A stretch of DNA of 35,597 nucleotides from a virus, in the IMG/VR virus record IMGVR_UViG_3300024239_000268, positions 1 to 35,597 of that record; one strand, 5' to 3'. The notes beneath the pieces were generated by a model. That model made no database searches. It was not told where the DNA came from and worked only from the letters and a program-made list of their open reading frames with translations. Shown piece by piece: positions 17,388 to 25,100 of the stretch. The position numbers and the translations under genes were made by a program. Position 1 is the stretch's first letter; every line of letters begins with the position of its first letter.

Positions 17388-18101
17388 TTACAGGTGGGTT
17401 TGGATAGCCGCCATGAACGCCAACTTCGCCCGCCGGTTGGCTTCCACGGCGCCGGCGGGGGCATGTGCCGAGGGAACGGTCTTCGCGTTCGCAATCATTG
17501 CGGAAAATTGGTCGAGGTCCTGCTCTGTGAGGCAGCCGGCCTTATAGGCCTTCGCCAGGGCGTTCGGGTTGGCCCCGATCACGCACTGGGAGAGCTCGAT
17601 CTGCTCCTGCTCCAGATACACGACGCGCAGCTTCGCGGCGGTCGGGGCGTCTAGCTTGAGCTCGGAGATCGCCTGAACAAAGTCTCCCGGCGTTGCGTCC
17701 CACTTGCTGGCCATGCGCACGGGGACAAAGCCGACCGAGACGGCCTTCAGAAATTTGTCCCGCACCATGCGGAACGCCCAATCAGCCAGTGTACCCGGTT
17801 CGCGCGAGTAGCGGACGGTCTCGATGAGTTGGCCGCCTTCGAGCCTCCAGGACATGACCTGGCCGAGCAGCTTCGTGATGGAGCTGTAGTCGTGGCTGTC
17901 GACGAAGGGCGCGTTCTTTGCGAAATGCGTGAATCGCCAGCCGTTGACACGGACGATCTCCTGGTAGCAGTCGAGCGTCTCATCACTGGCGACGAATTCG
18001 ACCGTGCCGTCTGTCTCGCTGAGGACCTTCGAATCGACGGAGATTTCACGGCGGATGGGTTCGGTGAGCTTGGCGCGCTTGAGTAGTTCGGTGAGGTGCA
18101 T
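17388..18101 (-). CDS. Prohead protease, HK97 (S78) family
   Basis: A 237-residue serine protease that matures the prohead. The family hallmarks are visible: a strand EISVDSKVLSETDGTVEFVASD, then APFVDSHDYSSI with probable catalytic His70, and later KAVSVGFVPVRM with probable nucleophile Ser122. The second half (residues 130-237) is longer than the minimal protease and may act as a scaffold tail. It lies between the portal fusion gene (2 bases upstream) and the capsid gene (4 bases downstream), the standard order of HK97-type heads. In Mu itself, protease and scaffold are encoded by gene I; this phage uses the HK97 version. Confidence 0.88.
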   Translation of the reverse strand: MHLTELLKRAKLTEPIRREISVDSKVLSETDGTVEFVASDETLDCYQEIVRVNGWRFTHFAKNAPFVDSHDYSSITKLLGQVMSWRLEGGQLIETVRYSREPGTLADWAFRMVRDKFLKAVSVGFVPVRMASKWDATPGDFVQAISELKLDAPTAAKLRVVYLEQEQIELSQCVIGANPNALAKAYKAGCLTEQDLDQFSAMIANAKTVPSAHAPAGAVEANRRAKLAFMAAIQTHL

Positions 18102-18103
18102 GG

Positions 18104-20293
18104 TCAGGAGTCAGCCTTGGCGATCGAAACGCAGTGGCAGTTGATGACGTTGCCGGCGGAGCCGGAGGGGTCGCCGGGATGCATGAGCTGCTCTCCATCG
18201 ACGATGAAAGGTTCATCCACGGGCACGGTCTGCCCATTGGCTTCGGCGTGGGAGTCACGCACGTTGATGTTGCCGCTGGTGAGCCACTCTTTGTAAGGCA
18301 CACCTGCGTCCTGCATGGCCTGATCCCTGGCGACACCGTAACACACGGAGACTTCAGTCGCGGCGATCGTGCGGGCCCGGCCGTCGGCGATGCCGTTGAA
18401 GGCCGTACGCACGCGAGCTGCGACCTGGTCCATGGTCTCTCCGGAGTTCAGGCCATCCTCGATCGCGTTCTTCACAGACGCATGAATGGCGTCGCTTGCG
18501 TCGCCGAGCCTGTTCTCGCGGGAGCGCAGGAAGTCGATCGCCTTGGCCGGCGGATAGATGAAGGGATCATCCTTGCCCAGTTCGCTGAAGAGCTGCTGCC
18601 CCGCCTTGTCCAGGGCAGCCTTCTCCCGCTTGCGCATGACGGCCAGAAGGCCCGCCTTGAATTGCTCCTTGTCGAAGATGAGATCAGCCGCGGCCGCCTT
18701 GGTCACGGACTTGCCCTGCACCTTGCCGATGTTGGCCAGGGTCTGCTTGCGAGCTTCCATGAGCTCGCGACGTATTCCGCTCTCAAAGGCCTTGAGAGTC
18801 TCGATGCGCTGGGACATGTGGCTCTTCCAAAGCCGCACCTCCGCCTCGCTGCGCCCCTTCATGGCAATGCCAGGTTCCCCGTGGCAGTTGCAGGCGAACA
18901 CGCTGAATTCCTGGGATTGCTGAGCCGGCGCGCTGCGCTGGCAGGAGCGCTTGCGCGCCATCATCAGGAGCCGGATCTTCGCAACTTCAGGATCATCCTC
19001 CGTCTCCGCCAAGGCGGGATCTTCCTGCGCGTCGGTCGCGGGCTCACCGCCACCCTCGCCAACCGCAGCCACTGAGAACGGAAGGTAACCGACATCCCAA
19101 CCTGGGAACTCCTGCATGCCGATACCGAGAAGCTCATTCGCGTTGCGCATTGGCATGCCCACGCCCCACAGCCTGATTGCCGTCTCGATACGGCTGCTAC
19201 GGACCTCCCTGACCACAGGGTGATCATCCCAGTCAAGCTCGGCCATGAGCTCGATGCCGGTCATCCTCGAAGCCAATTGGGCAAGCACTCCGCAGATCTC
19301 CTTGCCCTGCGGCTGGCAGGTGCGCGAGATCAGCTGATAGTAGTCGCTTTCCTTGCCGATCGAATAGGAGGCCTTCACCTCGGCCATGCTGGGAGGCACA
19401 CCAAAAGCCACATAGACCTCTTGGTGAGACATGGACTTGCCAAGGTTCAGGTCGGTCGAAGCCGCACGCTCAGGCGGACGCTCCACTGTGATGTCGCCCG
19501 TGAGGAACAGATCCATGGCGACGCCGCGGCGCAGGGCGTTACGCTTCGCTCTGAGGTCTGCAGCGATCGACTCACGCTGTGCCTGGTCGACCACACCGCC
19601 CTTGCCGACAACGATGAAGCCCTGGTCGCCATTGTTGCGCATCAGGTCGCGGATATAGACACCCGTGCTGAAGGCCGCGTCCGCTGCGACAGAGGCGGCC
19701 TGCAGTGCGCCGACGCCGCGCCAGTCGTCATACGGGTTGAAGGCCTTCCAATGGAAGACCTGCTCAGGAACAAACACTTTGCGGCGGCCACCTGGGGCCA
19801 TGTATTCATAGCCCTGAATCTCGCCGCCCGCCACGATCAGCCGTACACGATCCGGATTGGGAACGAGGAACGGCGGCAGACTTGCTCCTGCACGCGCCGC
19901 GTTTGCCAGCAGCCAGGAGTCGTCGAGGCAGATGAAGAACTCTCCTTCGAGCGAAATCCAGGAAGACAGGTCTCTGAGCACACTGGACAGCGGCAGCCGA
20001 GGACGCACCCCGCCACGGATCGCCGGACCAAGGGCCGGCTTCGCCCACCAGGCCTGCAGCTTCGGATCAAGGTACTCCTCATCGCCTGCATAGAAGCGCA
20101 GGGGACGCCCCGAGATCTCTCCGGAGATGTGGTTGACCGCACTGCGAATCCAGGCCGACTGCGCGTAAGACTGCGAAAGCCTGTTCGTGGACTCAATCGC
20201 GGTGTCTCCACGCAGGAACGCGGAGGCGAATCCGGATGAGGCTTTGCCGGTGACCAGGGCGCCAATCGCGCGAATTCGTTCGCCGAAGGTCAT
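18104..20293 (-). CDS. Portal protein fused to Mu F-like head morphogenesis domain
   Basis: A 729-residue protein. The N-terminal ~400 residues are an HK97-family portal: SYAQSAWIRSAVNHISGEIS, a VFHWKAFNPYDDWRGVGAL motif, and a late SHQEVYVAFGVPPSM motif. The C-terminal ~180 residues are Mu F/SPP1 gp7-like: YKEWLTSGNINVRDSHAEAN, then GQTVPVDEPF, then the closing NVINCHCVSI. Between them lies a Cys/His patch (CNCHGEP) and a coiled coil. In most phages portal and F-like proteins are separate genes. The start is ATG 20293 because GGAGGT lies 6 bases upstream; the frame also stays open to a TTG at 20368. Confidence 0.85.
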   Translation of the reverse strand: MTFGERIRAIGALVTGKASSGFASAFLRGDTAIESTNRLSQSYAQSAWIRSAVNHISGEISGRPLRFYAGDEEYLDPKLQAWWAKPALGPAIRGGVRPRLPLSSVLRDLSSWISLEGEFFICLDDSWLLANAARAGASLPPFLVPNPDRVRLIVAGGEIQGYEYMAPGGRRKVFVPEQVFHWKAFNPYDDWRGVGALQAASVAADAAFSTGVYIRDLMRNNGDQGFIVVGKGGVVDQAQRESIAADLRAKRNALRRGVAMDLFLTGDITVERPPERAASTDLNLGKSMSHQEVYVAFGVPPSMAEVKASYSIGKESDYYQLISRTCQPQGKEICGVLAQLASRMTGIELMAELDWDDHPVVREVRSSRIETAIRLWGVGMPMRNANELLGIGMQEFPGWDVGYLPFSVAAVGEGGGEPATDAQEDPALAETEDDPEVAKIRLLMMARKRSCQRSAPAQQSQEFSVFACNCHGEPGIAMKGRSEAEVRLWKSHMSQRIETLKAFESGIRRELMEARKQTLANIGKVQGKSVTKAAAADLIFDKEQFKAGLLAVMRKREKAALDKAGQQLFSELGKDDPFIYPPAKAIDFLRSRENRLGDASDAIHASVKNAIEDGLNSGETMDQVAARVRTAFNGIADGRARTIAATEVSVCYGVARDQAMQDAGVPYKEWLTSGNINVRDSHAEANGQTVPVDEPFIVDGEQLMHPGDPSGSAGNVINCHCVSIAKADS

Positions 20294-20299
20294 GAGCGC

Positions 20300-20305
20300 A
20301 CCTCC
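20300..20305 (-). promoter_or_regulatory. Strong Shine-Dalgarno of the portal gene
   Basis: GGAGGT on the minus strand, 6 bases before ATG 20293. It is one of very few full Shine-Dalgarno sequences in the window and decides the start of the portal fusion gene. Confidence 0.7.
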
Positions 20306-20420
20306 AGACCCACCGAGAAGTGCTTTAATCCCATCATTAATGCCTCGAACGGCGCCGAAACGGGCCAAGACACTGGGTGAAGGCCGTTATGGCCGGAAAT
20401 CAAATTGGTGCGGCTCATGG

Positions 20421-21812
20421 TCAGCAAAGGGTGGAGGTGATGCCAACGGAGGCGGTTTTGCCGGCGTGCAGCGCGAGGGCGGCCGCCCAGAATCGATCGG
20501 CGTGGCCGTTCTTGCCGCGGTCGGCGGTGAAGCGAATGTTGCCCGAGGCCGTCGTCTCCTTCTTGATCGCACGCAGGTCCGAGCGGATCTGGGGTGTGTT
20601 GGGCACCCTGATCGTCTTGTCCTCGAAGGCGGCGCGCAGGGGGTAGGCCAGCTCCTCCTTCACCGGGCCGGTGAAGTGCACCTCTTCCACCTTGTATGTG
20701 CCGAAGCGCTGCTTTGCCCGCTCCGCGAACTGACGGCCGAGGCCGGTGCAGTCGATGCAGCAGCGGCGCACCTGGGGAAGCTGGAGAATGGCGTACAGTT
20801 CGGCCTCCTGGGCATCGAAGGTCTGTGCCTTCATCTCGATCACCCGGCGGGTATAGGCGACGTCGCCCAGGCGCTCGACAACCCAGATCACCGTCAGGTC
20901 GTGATCACGGCCCACGTCTACACCTATATAGAGCGCACCCTTGGCGGCCGTGAGGTCGGTCGCCCAGGTCTCATCATGGCGGTACTCGCAGGAGGCAATC
21001 AGGTCGTAGGAGAGGAAGGCCGCGTTGTCATCGGCGGGCTTGCACATGAACTCCTGCATGAAGCTTTCCTCGTCGGCGCAGCCGGCGCGGATGAAGTCGA
21101 AGTAGGCCGCCTCATCCATGCCCTGGCGGCGATCCTCCTTGGGGAGCTTGCACTGCAGCTTGTAGAGGAAGCCCGCGTCCAGGGCGTCTTGCAGGGTCAC
21201 CGTGTGCAGCGAGAGTCCCTTGGGGTTCTTCTTGTTCTTGGCCTCGTCGACGAGCTCGTTGAAGAAGTTGGCCGAGCCGCGGTGCGTGCTGATGACCTCC
21301 ATCGAGCCGCCCCACGTGATGCCAGGGTAAGCGATCGCCCAGAGCTTGCGCGGATCCGGGTGTAGCGCGAACTCGTCAAGGAGACGATCGCCGCGCTTGC
21401 CGGCCTGGGCGTCCGGGTTGCTCGACATGGAGTGCGCGCGCAGGCCGTTCGCGAAGGCGAGAACGTAGGCGGTGTGGCCGTCGTCGTCGACGACCTTCTC
21501 GCCGAGGTCCATGGCGCCAGCCTGAAGGATGGAGGAAAACTTCTTGCAGTCCTCAAGGAAGAGGCGGGCTTGCAGGTCATCTCGGCTGGAGATCCAGGCA
21601 TCGAGCTGGGCGTCGACCAGGCTCTTCCTGGAGACGAGTCGATACGAGCTCGACCAGGACATGCCGATCTGGCGCGCCTTCTCCATGACCTTGAGGCGGG
21701 AGCCGTCCTTCACCCACTTGCTCTGGTAAGAGAGCAGCAGGGTGTCGCGTGCAGGGAAGACCTTGCAGCAGCCGACGAAGTCCACGGGGACGTATGCGGG
21801 GCGAATGCTCAT
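20421..21812 (-). CDS. Terminase large subunit (Mu gp28-like)
   Basis: A 463-residue DNA packaging motor. The ATPase half has a variant Walker A (KARQIGMSWS, residues 45-54), where Gln-Ile-Gly replaces the usual Gly-rich loop, and a Walker B DRLLDEF with Asp146/Glu147. The nuclease half shows an RNase H-like pattern: GVDVGRDHD (Asp299), CCIDCTGLG (Asp354) and GHADRFWAAALA (Asp439). It cuts and packages DNA together with the small subunit and the portal. It overlaps the small-terminase gene by ATGA upstream, and a ~127-base gap separates it from the portal gene. In transposable phages this enzyme packages by headful from integrated copies. Confidence 0.9.
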   Translation of the reverse strand: MSIRPAYVPVDFVGCCKVFPARDTLLLSYQSKWVKDGSRLKVMEKARQIGMSWSSSYRLVSRKSLVDAQLDAWISSRDDLQARLFLEDCKKFSSILQAGAMDLGEKVVDDDGHTAYVLAFANGLRAHSMSSNPDAQAGKRGDRLLDEFALHPDPRKLWAIAYPGITWGGSMEVISTHRGSANFFNELVDEAKNKKNPKGLSLHTVTLQDALDAGFLYKLQCKLPKEDRRQGMDEAAYFDFIRAGCADEESFMQEFMCKPADDNAAFLSYDLIASCEYRHDETWATDLTAAKGALYIGVDVGRDHDLTVIWVVERLGDVAYTRRVIEMKAQTFDAQEAELYAILQLPQVRRCCIDCTGLGRQFAERAKQRFGTYKVEEVHFTGPVKEELAYPLRAAFEDKTIRVPNTPQIRSDLRAIKKETTASGNIRFTADRGKNGHADRFWAAALALHAGKTASVGITSTLC

Positions 21813-22357
21813 AGCAGTCCGGCCGCCTCCTCGATCTTGGCGAGGGTCTCCTTCGAGAGACCTCCCTTGGATTTCACCTCACTGAGCGCCGCCTTGGCGG
21901 CATCGCGCTTTTCCTGCCACTCCTGCGCCTTACGATCGGCCTCGGCGAGCTGGCTCTCCAGGAGCTTCGCGCGCTGGTCGCCGATGCGCAGGCGGGACAA
22001 GGCAAGCGACAGGGTGTTGCTTTCGTCCAGGGCGCCTTCGCCGTTGGCATCCAGGCTGAGCGCCTGGTCAAAGATTTTTTGGGACAGCACGGAGGCCGCC
22101 GCATCTGACAGGGACAGCCCGGACTTTGCCACCGTGGCCACCGTCTCGGCCATCTCACGCTTGGCCTTGAGCTCGGCCAAGTACTCGGAAAACGCCCCAT
22201 CCCTCAGGCGGGATGCACTCATGAGCGAGATCTCCACGCCAAACTCCTCCGCCAAGGCCTTCACGTCCTTGAGCAGGCAGCCCTTCAGCTGGGAGCATCT
22301 CTTGAAGAACTCCTGGAGCTGTTCGGGGGAAAGGGAGGTTTCGATTTTCGTGGGCAT
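21809..22357 (-). CDS. Terminase small subunit, Mu gp27-like (DUF3486)
   Basis: A 182-residue, strongly helical protein. Residues about 8-60 (LSPEQLQEFFKRCSQ, then ALAEEFGVEISLMSASRLRD) form a helix-turn-helix region typical of DUF3486/Mu gp27. The C-terminal third is a Lys/Glu/Ala coiled coil (AKLLESQLAEADRKAQEWQE). It should recognise the packaging site and hand DNA to the large subunit. The order winged-helix gene, gp27-like, gp28-like, portal copies Mu genes 26-29. It is preceded by ~160 bases of intergenic DNA with two hairpins. Start ATG at 22357. Confidence 0.8.
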   Translation of the reverse strand: MPTKIETSLSPEQLQEFFKRCSQLKGCLLKDVKALAEEFGVEISLMSASRLRDGAFSEYLAELKAKREMAETVATVAKSGLSLSDAAASVLSQKIFDQALSLDANGEGALDESNTLSLALSRLRIGDQRAKLLESQLAEADRKAQEWQEKRDAAKAALSEVKSKGGLSKETLAKIEEAAGLL

Positions 22358-22367
22358 TGAAATTATT

Positions 22368-22394
22368 CCCGGCGGGCCGCTGGCACCCGCCGGG
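22368..22394 (-). promoter_or_regulatory. Perfect 9-bp hairpin in the leader of the terminase genes
   Basis: CCCGGCGGG (22368-22376) and its exact complement CCCGCCGGG (22386-22394), with a 9-base loop, end 10 bases before the small-terminase start. The A/T-rich bases AATAATTTCA follow on the minus strand. It may control translation or be a protein-binding site. The 22358-22516 gap holds no gene. Confidence 0.45.
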
Positions 22395-22458
22395 GTTGTC
22401 GTGTCGAAATGGCCGTTATCCAGGCCGGGGAATTGGTGATGGTGTGAATTGCAGGAAA

Positions 22459-22485
22459 GGAGGGCGGCGCCGTCCGCCGCCCTCC
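22459..22485 (-). terminator. Strong GC hairpin between the wHTH and terminase genes
   Basis: An 11-bp perfect inverted repeat (arms 22459-22469 and 22475-22485, 5-base loop) lies just past the stop of the gene ending at 22517. On the minus strand TTTCC follows, a weak U-tract. It could be a partial terminator separating the lysis/regulatory part from the head part of the operon. Confidence 0.5.
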
Positions 22486-22516
22486 GGAACCTACAGGAGT
22501 CAGCTAACCAAGATGT

Positions 22517-22786
22517 TCAGAGCCCCTGCTCGGAGAGGATGGCCTGGCCGGCGGTGGTGATCCGCCAGCGCTTGGCGCCGAGCGGGGGCTCAAAGGGGAG
22601 CAACCAGGACTTGTCGGCGAGCGAGCGCAGCTCGATGGCCAGCTGCGGCGCCGTCATGTCGACATAGCCCTCGCGACGCATGAGAAGCAGGAGCTGCTCC
22701 TCGCTGATGCCGGTCGTACCTGCGCTGCGCAGGGTGGCCAGCAGGAAGGTCTGGACGTTGACTTGCTGGTATGGGGTCATGGTCAA
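22517..22786 (-). CDS. Winged-helix protein, Mu gp26-like position
   Basis: An 89-residue protein with a winged-helix pattern: a first helix (QQVNVQTFLLATLRSAG), a turn and helix (GISEEQLLLLMRREG), a recognition-like helix (MTAPQLAIELRSLADKSWL), and a wing (AKRWRITTAGQAILSEQG). Mu-like phages keep a similar small winged-helix gene directly before the gp27-like terminase gene (from memory, VpaChn25_0724 family). It may take part in DNA recognition during packaging or in late regulation. It overlaps the upstream membrane-protein gene by ATGA (22783-22786). Confidence 0.7.
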   Translation of the reverse strand: MTMTPYQQVNVQTFLLATLRSAGTTGISEEQLLLLMRREGYVDMTAPQLAIELRSLADKSWLLPFEPPLGAKRWRITTAGQAILSEQGL

Positions 22787-23151
22787 ATTAGTCCCTTGGT
22801 CTCCTTCAGGAGTCCGATCACACGTGTAGGGATGGCGTCTATGCGGTTGTTGGTCTCCTTGATCTCGTCGGTGAGATCCACGAGGTCCTTCCCGTGCTGC
22901 TCCATGGAGGTCTCGATCGCGCTGATGCTCTTGGCTTGGTCCTCCAACTTCTCGTAGATGGACTTCCTGGAAGTCGCATGGCGCTTGAGTTCTTCCCTGG
23001 TCTCCGTGCGATCGCGTTCGTAGTCGGTCTTGGCGACGAACTGGTCCTGCAGACGCGGTGTGCGAAGCGATTTGATCCCGACGAGGATCCCGATCAGGAA
23101 CCCGACGATGCCGAGAAATTCATAGAGTGAGGTTGGCGAAAACGTTCCCAT
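22783..23151 (-). CDS. Membrane-anchored coiled-coil protein, Mu gp25-like (DUF2730)
   Basis: A 122-residue protein. An N-terminal transmembrane helix (LGIVGFLIGILVGIKSL, residues 13-29) is followed by a long charged coiled coil (REELKRHATSRKSIYEKLED, then TDEIKETNNRIDAI). This is the layout of DUF2730/Mu gp25, which sits just before the winged-helix and small-terminase genes in Mu-like phages. The role is unknown; lysis or membrane anchoring has been suggested by context. ATG 23151 is chosen because the open frame upstream is shadow of the lipoprotein gene. Confidence 0.75.
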   Translation of the reverse strand: MGTFSPTSLYEFLGIVGFLIGILVGIKSLRTPRLQDQFVAKTDYERDRTETREELKRHATSRKSIYEKLEDQAKSISAIETSMEQHGKDLVDLTDEIKETNNRIDAIPTRVIGLLKETKGLI

Positions 23152-23170
23152 GAGCAGTGGCTGGTATGGT

Positions 23171-24022
23171 TCAGGAGGTGTGAGCGGAGTCGGAAAGAGT
23201 CTTGGCGCGGGCAGCGTCCGCGGCTTTGCGGCCGGCGCCGACCAGCACCTGGTGCAGCCAGTCCGTGTTGGCATCAAGCTGCGTGACGACCTTAGAGGCG
23301 GCGTCCTGGCCGATGAGCTTGTGCAGGCCGGAGAGCCCGGCGCCGACAGAGCCAAGCCCCATGCGGAGGTACAGGCTCAGGATGGTGAGGCCGACCACGA
23401 GCACACCGGCTCCGACGATCAGGAAGCGCTGGTTGCGCAGAGCATCTGCCATCTCGTTTTCGCGGATGAATGCCGCGGCGAGGTCATGGTCTTTCTTGCG
23501 CGTCGCCGCCTGTGCGTCGGCGAGCTTTTGCTCGAGCAAATTGATGCGTTCGCTGAGCTCTGAGTTGGCGGCCTCAATCGCGGCCTGGCGTTTCTCCGCG
23601 GCGGCGATCTTGGCGGCATCTCCGGAGCGCAGGTCGTTGACCAGGGCGATCAGCTGGGAGGACTCCGATGCGGTGAGCGGGTCGACCTGTCCGAGCAAGC
23701 CGAGCCCGCCCTGGACAAAGCGGCCGGCCAGAGCGGTGTCTGGCGACGGCGCCGCCTTGCCGAGCACCACGCCGGCCTTCGCGACTTCTAGGTGCGCCGA
23801 GTGCACAGCCTCGTCGCGCTTCTGGTCGACGGCCGCGACGGCCTTGTCCTCACGAACCTGAGCGGCCTGCTGGGAGGTGAGCGCATGCGCGGAGAACCAC
23901 GTCGTCGGGTTCCACCACTTCTTTCCGGTCGGAACGACGGAGCATCCGCCAAGTGCCACACAGGCTGCGAGGACAAGACACGCAGTGGTCAGATGACGGA
24001 GTATGGACGGATGCTCGTTCAT
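23171..24022 (-). CDS. Lipoprotein with internal membrane helix, candidate unimolecular spanin
   Basis: A 283-residue protein. The signal sequence ends in a lipobox, LGGC, with Cys27 followed by Ser, so lipidation and outer-membrane sorting are expected. The middle is charged and coiled-coil (SELSERINLLEQKLADAQA). A clear transmembrane helix follows at 200-219 (LIVGAGVLVVGLTILSLYL), with a ~63-residue tail. A chain tied to both membranes is the plan of u-spanins such as T1 gp11, which fuse inner and outer membranes in lysis. It is longer than T1 gp11 and has an extra cytoplasmic tail, so a different envelope role remains possible. It sits among small membrane genes in the expected lysis position. 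Confidence 0.6.
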   Translation of the reverse strand: MNEHPSILRHLTTACLVLAACVALGGCSVVPTGKKWWNPTTWFSAHALTSQQAAQVREDKAVAAVDQKRDEAVHSAHLEVAKAGVVLGKAAPSPDTALAGRFVQGGLGLLGQVDPLTASESSQLIALVNDLRSGDAAKIAAAEKRQAAIEAANSELSERINLLEQKLADAQAATRKKDHDLAAAFIRENEMADALRNQRFLIVGAGVLVVGLTILSLYLRMGLGSVGAGLSGLHKLIGQDAASKVVTQLDANTDWLHQVLVGAGRKAADAARAKTLSDSAHTS

Positions 24023-24025
24023 CGT

Positions 24026-24277
24026 TCAGAGCGTCGTCGGGGTGAAGTCGACGTAGAAGGCCTGGCCGGGCTTGTAGACGCCGAGCAGGGCCGGGTTGGC
24101 GATCAGCAGGGAGAACTCACCGGAGGGAGAGTACTTGGCGAAGGTGTTGTTCTCGTCGAGGCCGTCGGCGGGATACGGTCCATCCTGCTTGCAGACAGGG
24201 CGGAAGGTGACGTTTTCGCTGCCTTCGAAGACTTTTACTTCTCGGCAGACGACTTTTGCGCGCATGGGTTTGCTCAT
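24026..24277 (-). CDS. Small conserved-looking phage protein, unknown role
   Basis: An 83-residue beta-rich protein (MRAKVVCREVKVFEGSENV, then FAKYSPSGEFSLLIANPAL, then GKAFYVDF-like end GQAFYVDFTPTTL). The pattern of short strands ending in a YVDF-type motif resembles small hypothetical proteins that recur in transposable and other siphophages. There is no signal or membrane segment. It overlaps the upstream coiled-coil gene by ATGA and ends 3 bases before the lipoprotein gene. It may be a virion accessory or a lysis-cassette passenger; I cannot assign a function. Confidence 0.65.
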   Translation of the reverse strand: MSKPMRAKVVCREVKVFEGSENVTFRPVCKQDGPYPADGLDENNTFAKYSPSGEFSLLIANPALLGVYKPGQAFYVDFTPTTL

Positions 24278-24789
24278 TGCTGGGTGGGTTGGGTTGCGGT
24301 TGCGGAAAGGCGGCGAATCTCCGCCTGGAGAAGTTTTACCTGGGCCTCGGCTGAGGTGGCCCGCTTGTGCAGCGGCACCATATGCGCCTGCAGGGCGTCG
24401 TACTTCAGCTGTAGCTCGGCGAGCTTGCCCTGGAGGGATTCCCCCTGCTGCGCACCATCGAGAAGCTGCTGCTCCATGCGGCTGTACTGGCGCTGCAGCG
24501 CATCCAGCTTCTGCTCCGCAATGGACGGCTTCGGAACGGGTATCGACGCGGTGGATACAACCTCAGGCAGTTCATCGGCGTGCATCTTCGCAGCCGTGGT
24601 CGGCAGCGGGCGACGGTTCGAATCCAACTTCGCGGCGATAGACTCTGCCCAAACTTTCGCCGGGATCCGGGTGAAGACGACACCGGCATCCGTGGCCAGA
24701 TAGAGTCCAACCAGGTCGCGGGACGCAGCCGTCCAGGCAGCCCTGGCGTCGTAGCGGGCCACGACGTCGTTGCAGCGTGCCTGGCTCAT
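24274..24789 (-). CDS. Coiled-coil protein of unknown function
   Basis: A 171-residue protein that I do not recognise. The N-terminal half (residues 1-60) is mixed helix and strand (RDLVGLYLATDAGVVFTRIP). A Pro/Thr/Ala linker follows. The C-terminal 80 residues are a long heptad coiled coil (AEQKLDALQRQYSRMEQQL, then LQGKLAELQLKYDALQAHM). It has no signal peptide or membrane helix. ATGA overlaps on both sides tie it into the late operon. Its place upstream of the spanin-like gene makes a lysis or head-assembly role possible but unsupported. Confidence 0.6.
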   Translation of the reverse strand: MSQARCNDVVARYDARAAWTAASRDLVGLYLATDAGVVFTRIPAKVWAESIAAKLDSNRRPLPTTAAKMHADELPEVVSTASIPVPKPSIAEQKLDALQRQYSRMEQQLLDGAQQGESLQGKLAELQLKYDALQAHMVPLHKRATSAEAQVKLLQAEIRRLSATATQPTQQ

Positions 24790-25100
24790 CGGGCACCTCC
24801 CATCGCCGCGCCGGGATGTCCTTGCAGGACAGTGCCCAACGTGGCTTTGTCGGGAGTGTGAACACCGAAAATCAATTCTCCGAGAAACTGCGCGATGACA
24901 TGTACGAGCGAATCATCGCCTGGCTGATCTTGAGCCGGGAGGGCGACACCAAATTCCCGTTTGATCAGAAGGACCAGCTCTTCCACGCAACTCTCGTTGA
25001 AATGTACAACGAGGGAATTATCGGAGGAAGCCCTTGGCCGCCCCAGGCTCCTGAAGGCCGGTACGCAACGATTGGTAAGCCATATCTGAAGTGATCTCAT
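24786..25100 (-). CDS. Unknown small late-operon protein
   Basis: A 104-residue protein starting MRSLQIWLTNRCVPAFRS. A helical middle (FNESCVEELVLLIKREFGV) and a second amphipathic helix (DDSLVHVIAQFLGELIFGV) are visible. No family is recognised. The start at 25100 overlaps the upstream stop by ATGA and its own stop overlaps the next start by ATGA, which strongly supports translation of this strand. However, the opposite strand holds a 78-codon frame with more GC-rich third positions, so this locus deserves checking. No signal peptide is evident. Confidence 0.55.
   Translation of the reverse strand: MRSLQIWLTNRCVPAFRSLGRPRASSDNSLVVHFNESCVEELVLLIKREFGVALPAQDQPGDDSLVHVIAQFLGELIFGVHTPDKATLGTVLQGHPGAAMGGAR
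24858..25094 (+). CDS. Antisense ORF nested opposite an unknown late gene
   Basis: A 78-codon plus-strand frame from GTG 24858. Its product reads like a real small protein (MYERIIAWLILSREGDTKF, then ALVEMYNEGI-like helix TLVEMYNEGIIGG), and two thirds of its third codon positions are G or C, more than on the minus frame. No promoter is apparent, and GGGAG lies too close to the GTG for a normal ribosome site. It lies fully inside the minus gene 24786-25100. At most one is likely to be the main product. Confidence 0.3.
   Translation: MNTENQFSEKLRDDMYERIIAWLILSREGDTKFPFDQKDQLFHATLVEMYNEGIIGGSPWPPQAPEGRYATIGKPYLK

Noticed and set aside
19220-20239. 339-codon plus-strand frame opposite the portal gene
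   Set aside because: His/Arg/Asp-rich shadow of a well-supported portal protein.
20187-21365. 392-codon plus-strand frame opposite the terminase and portal genes
   Set aside because: Composition is Gly/Arg/Val-rich shadow sequence; the minus strand encodes clear terminase motifs over the same bases.
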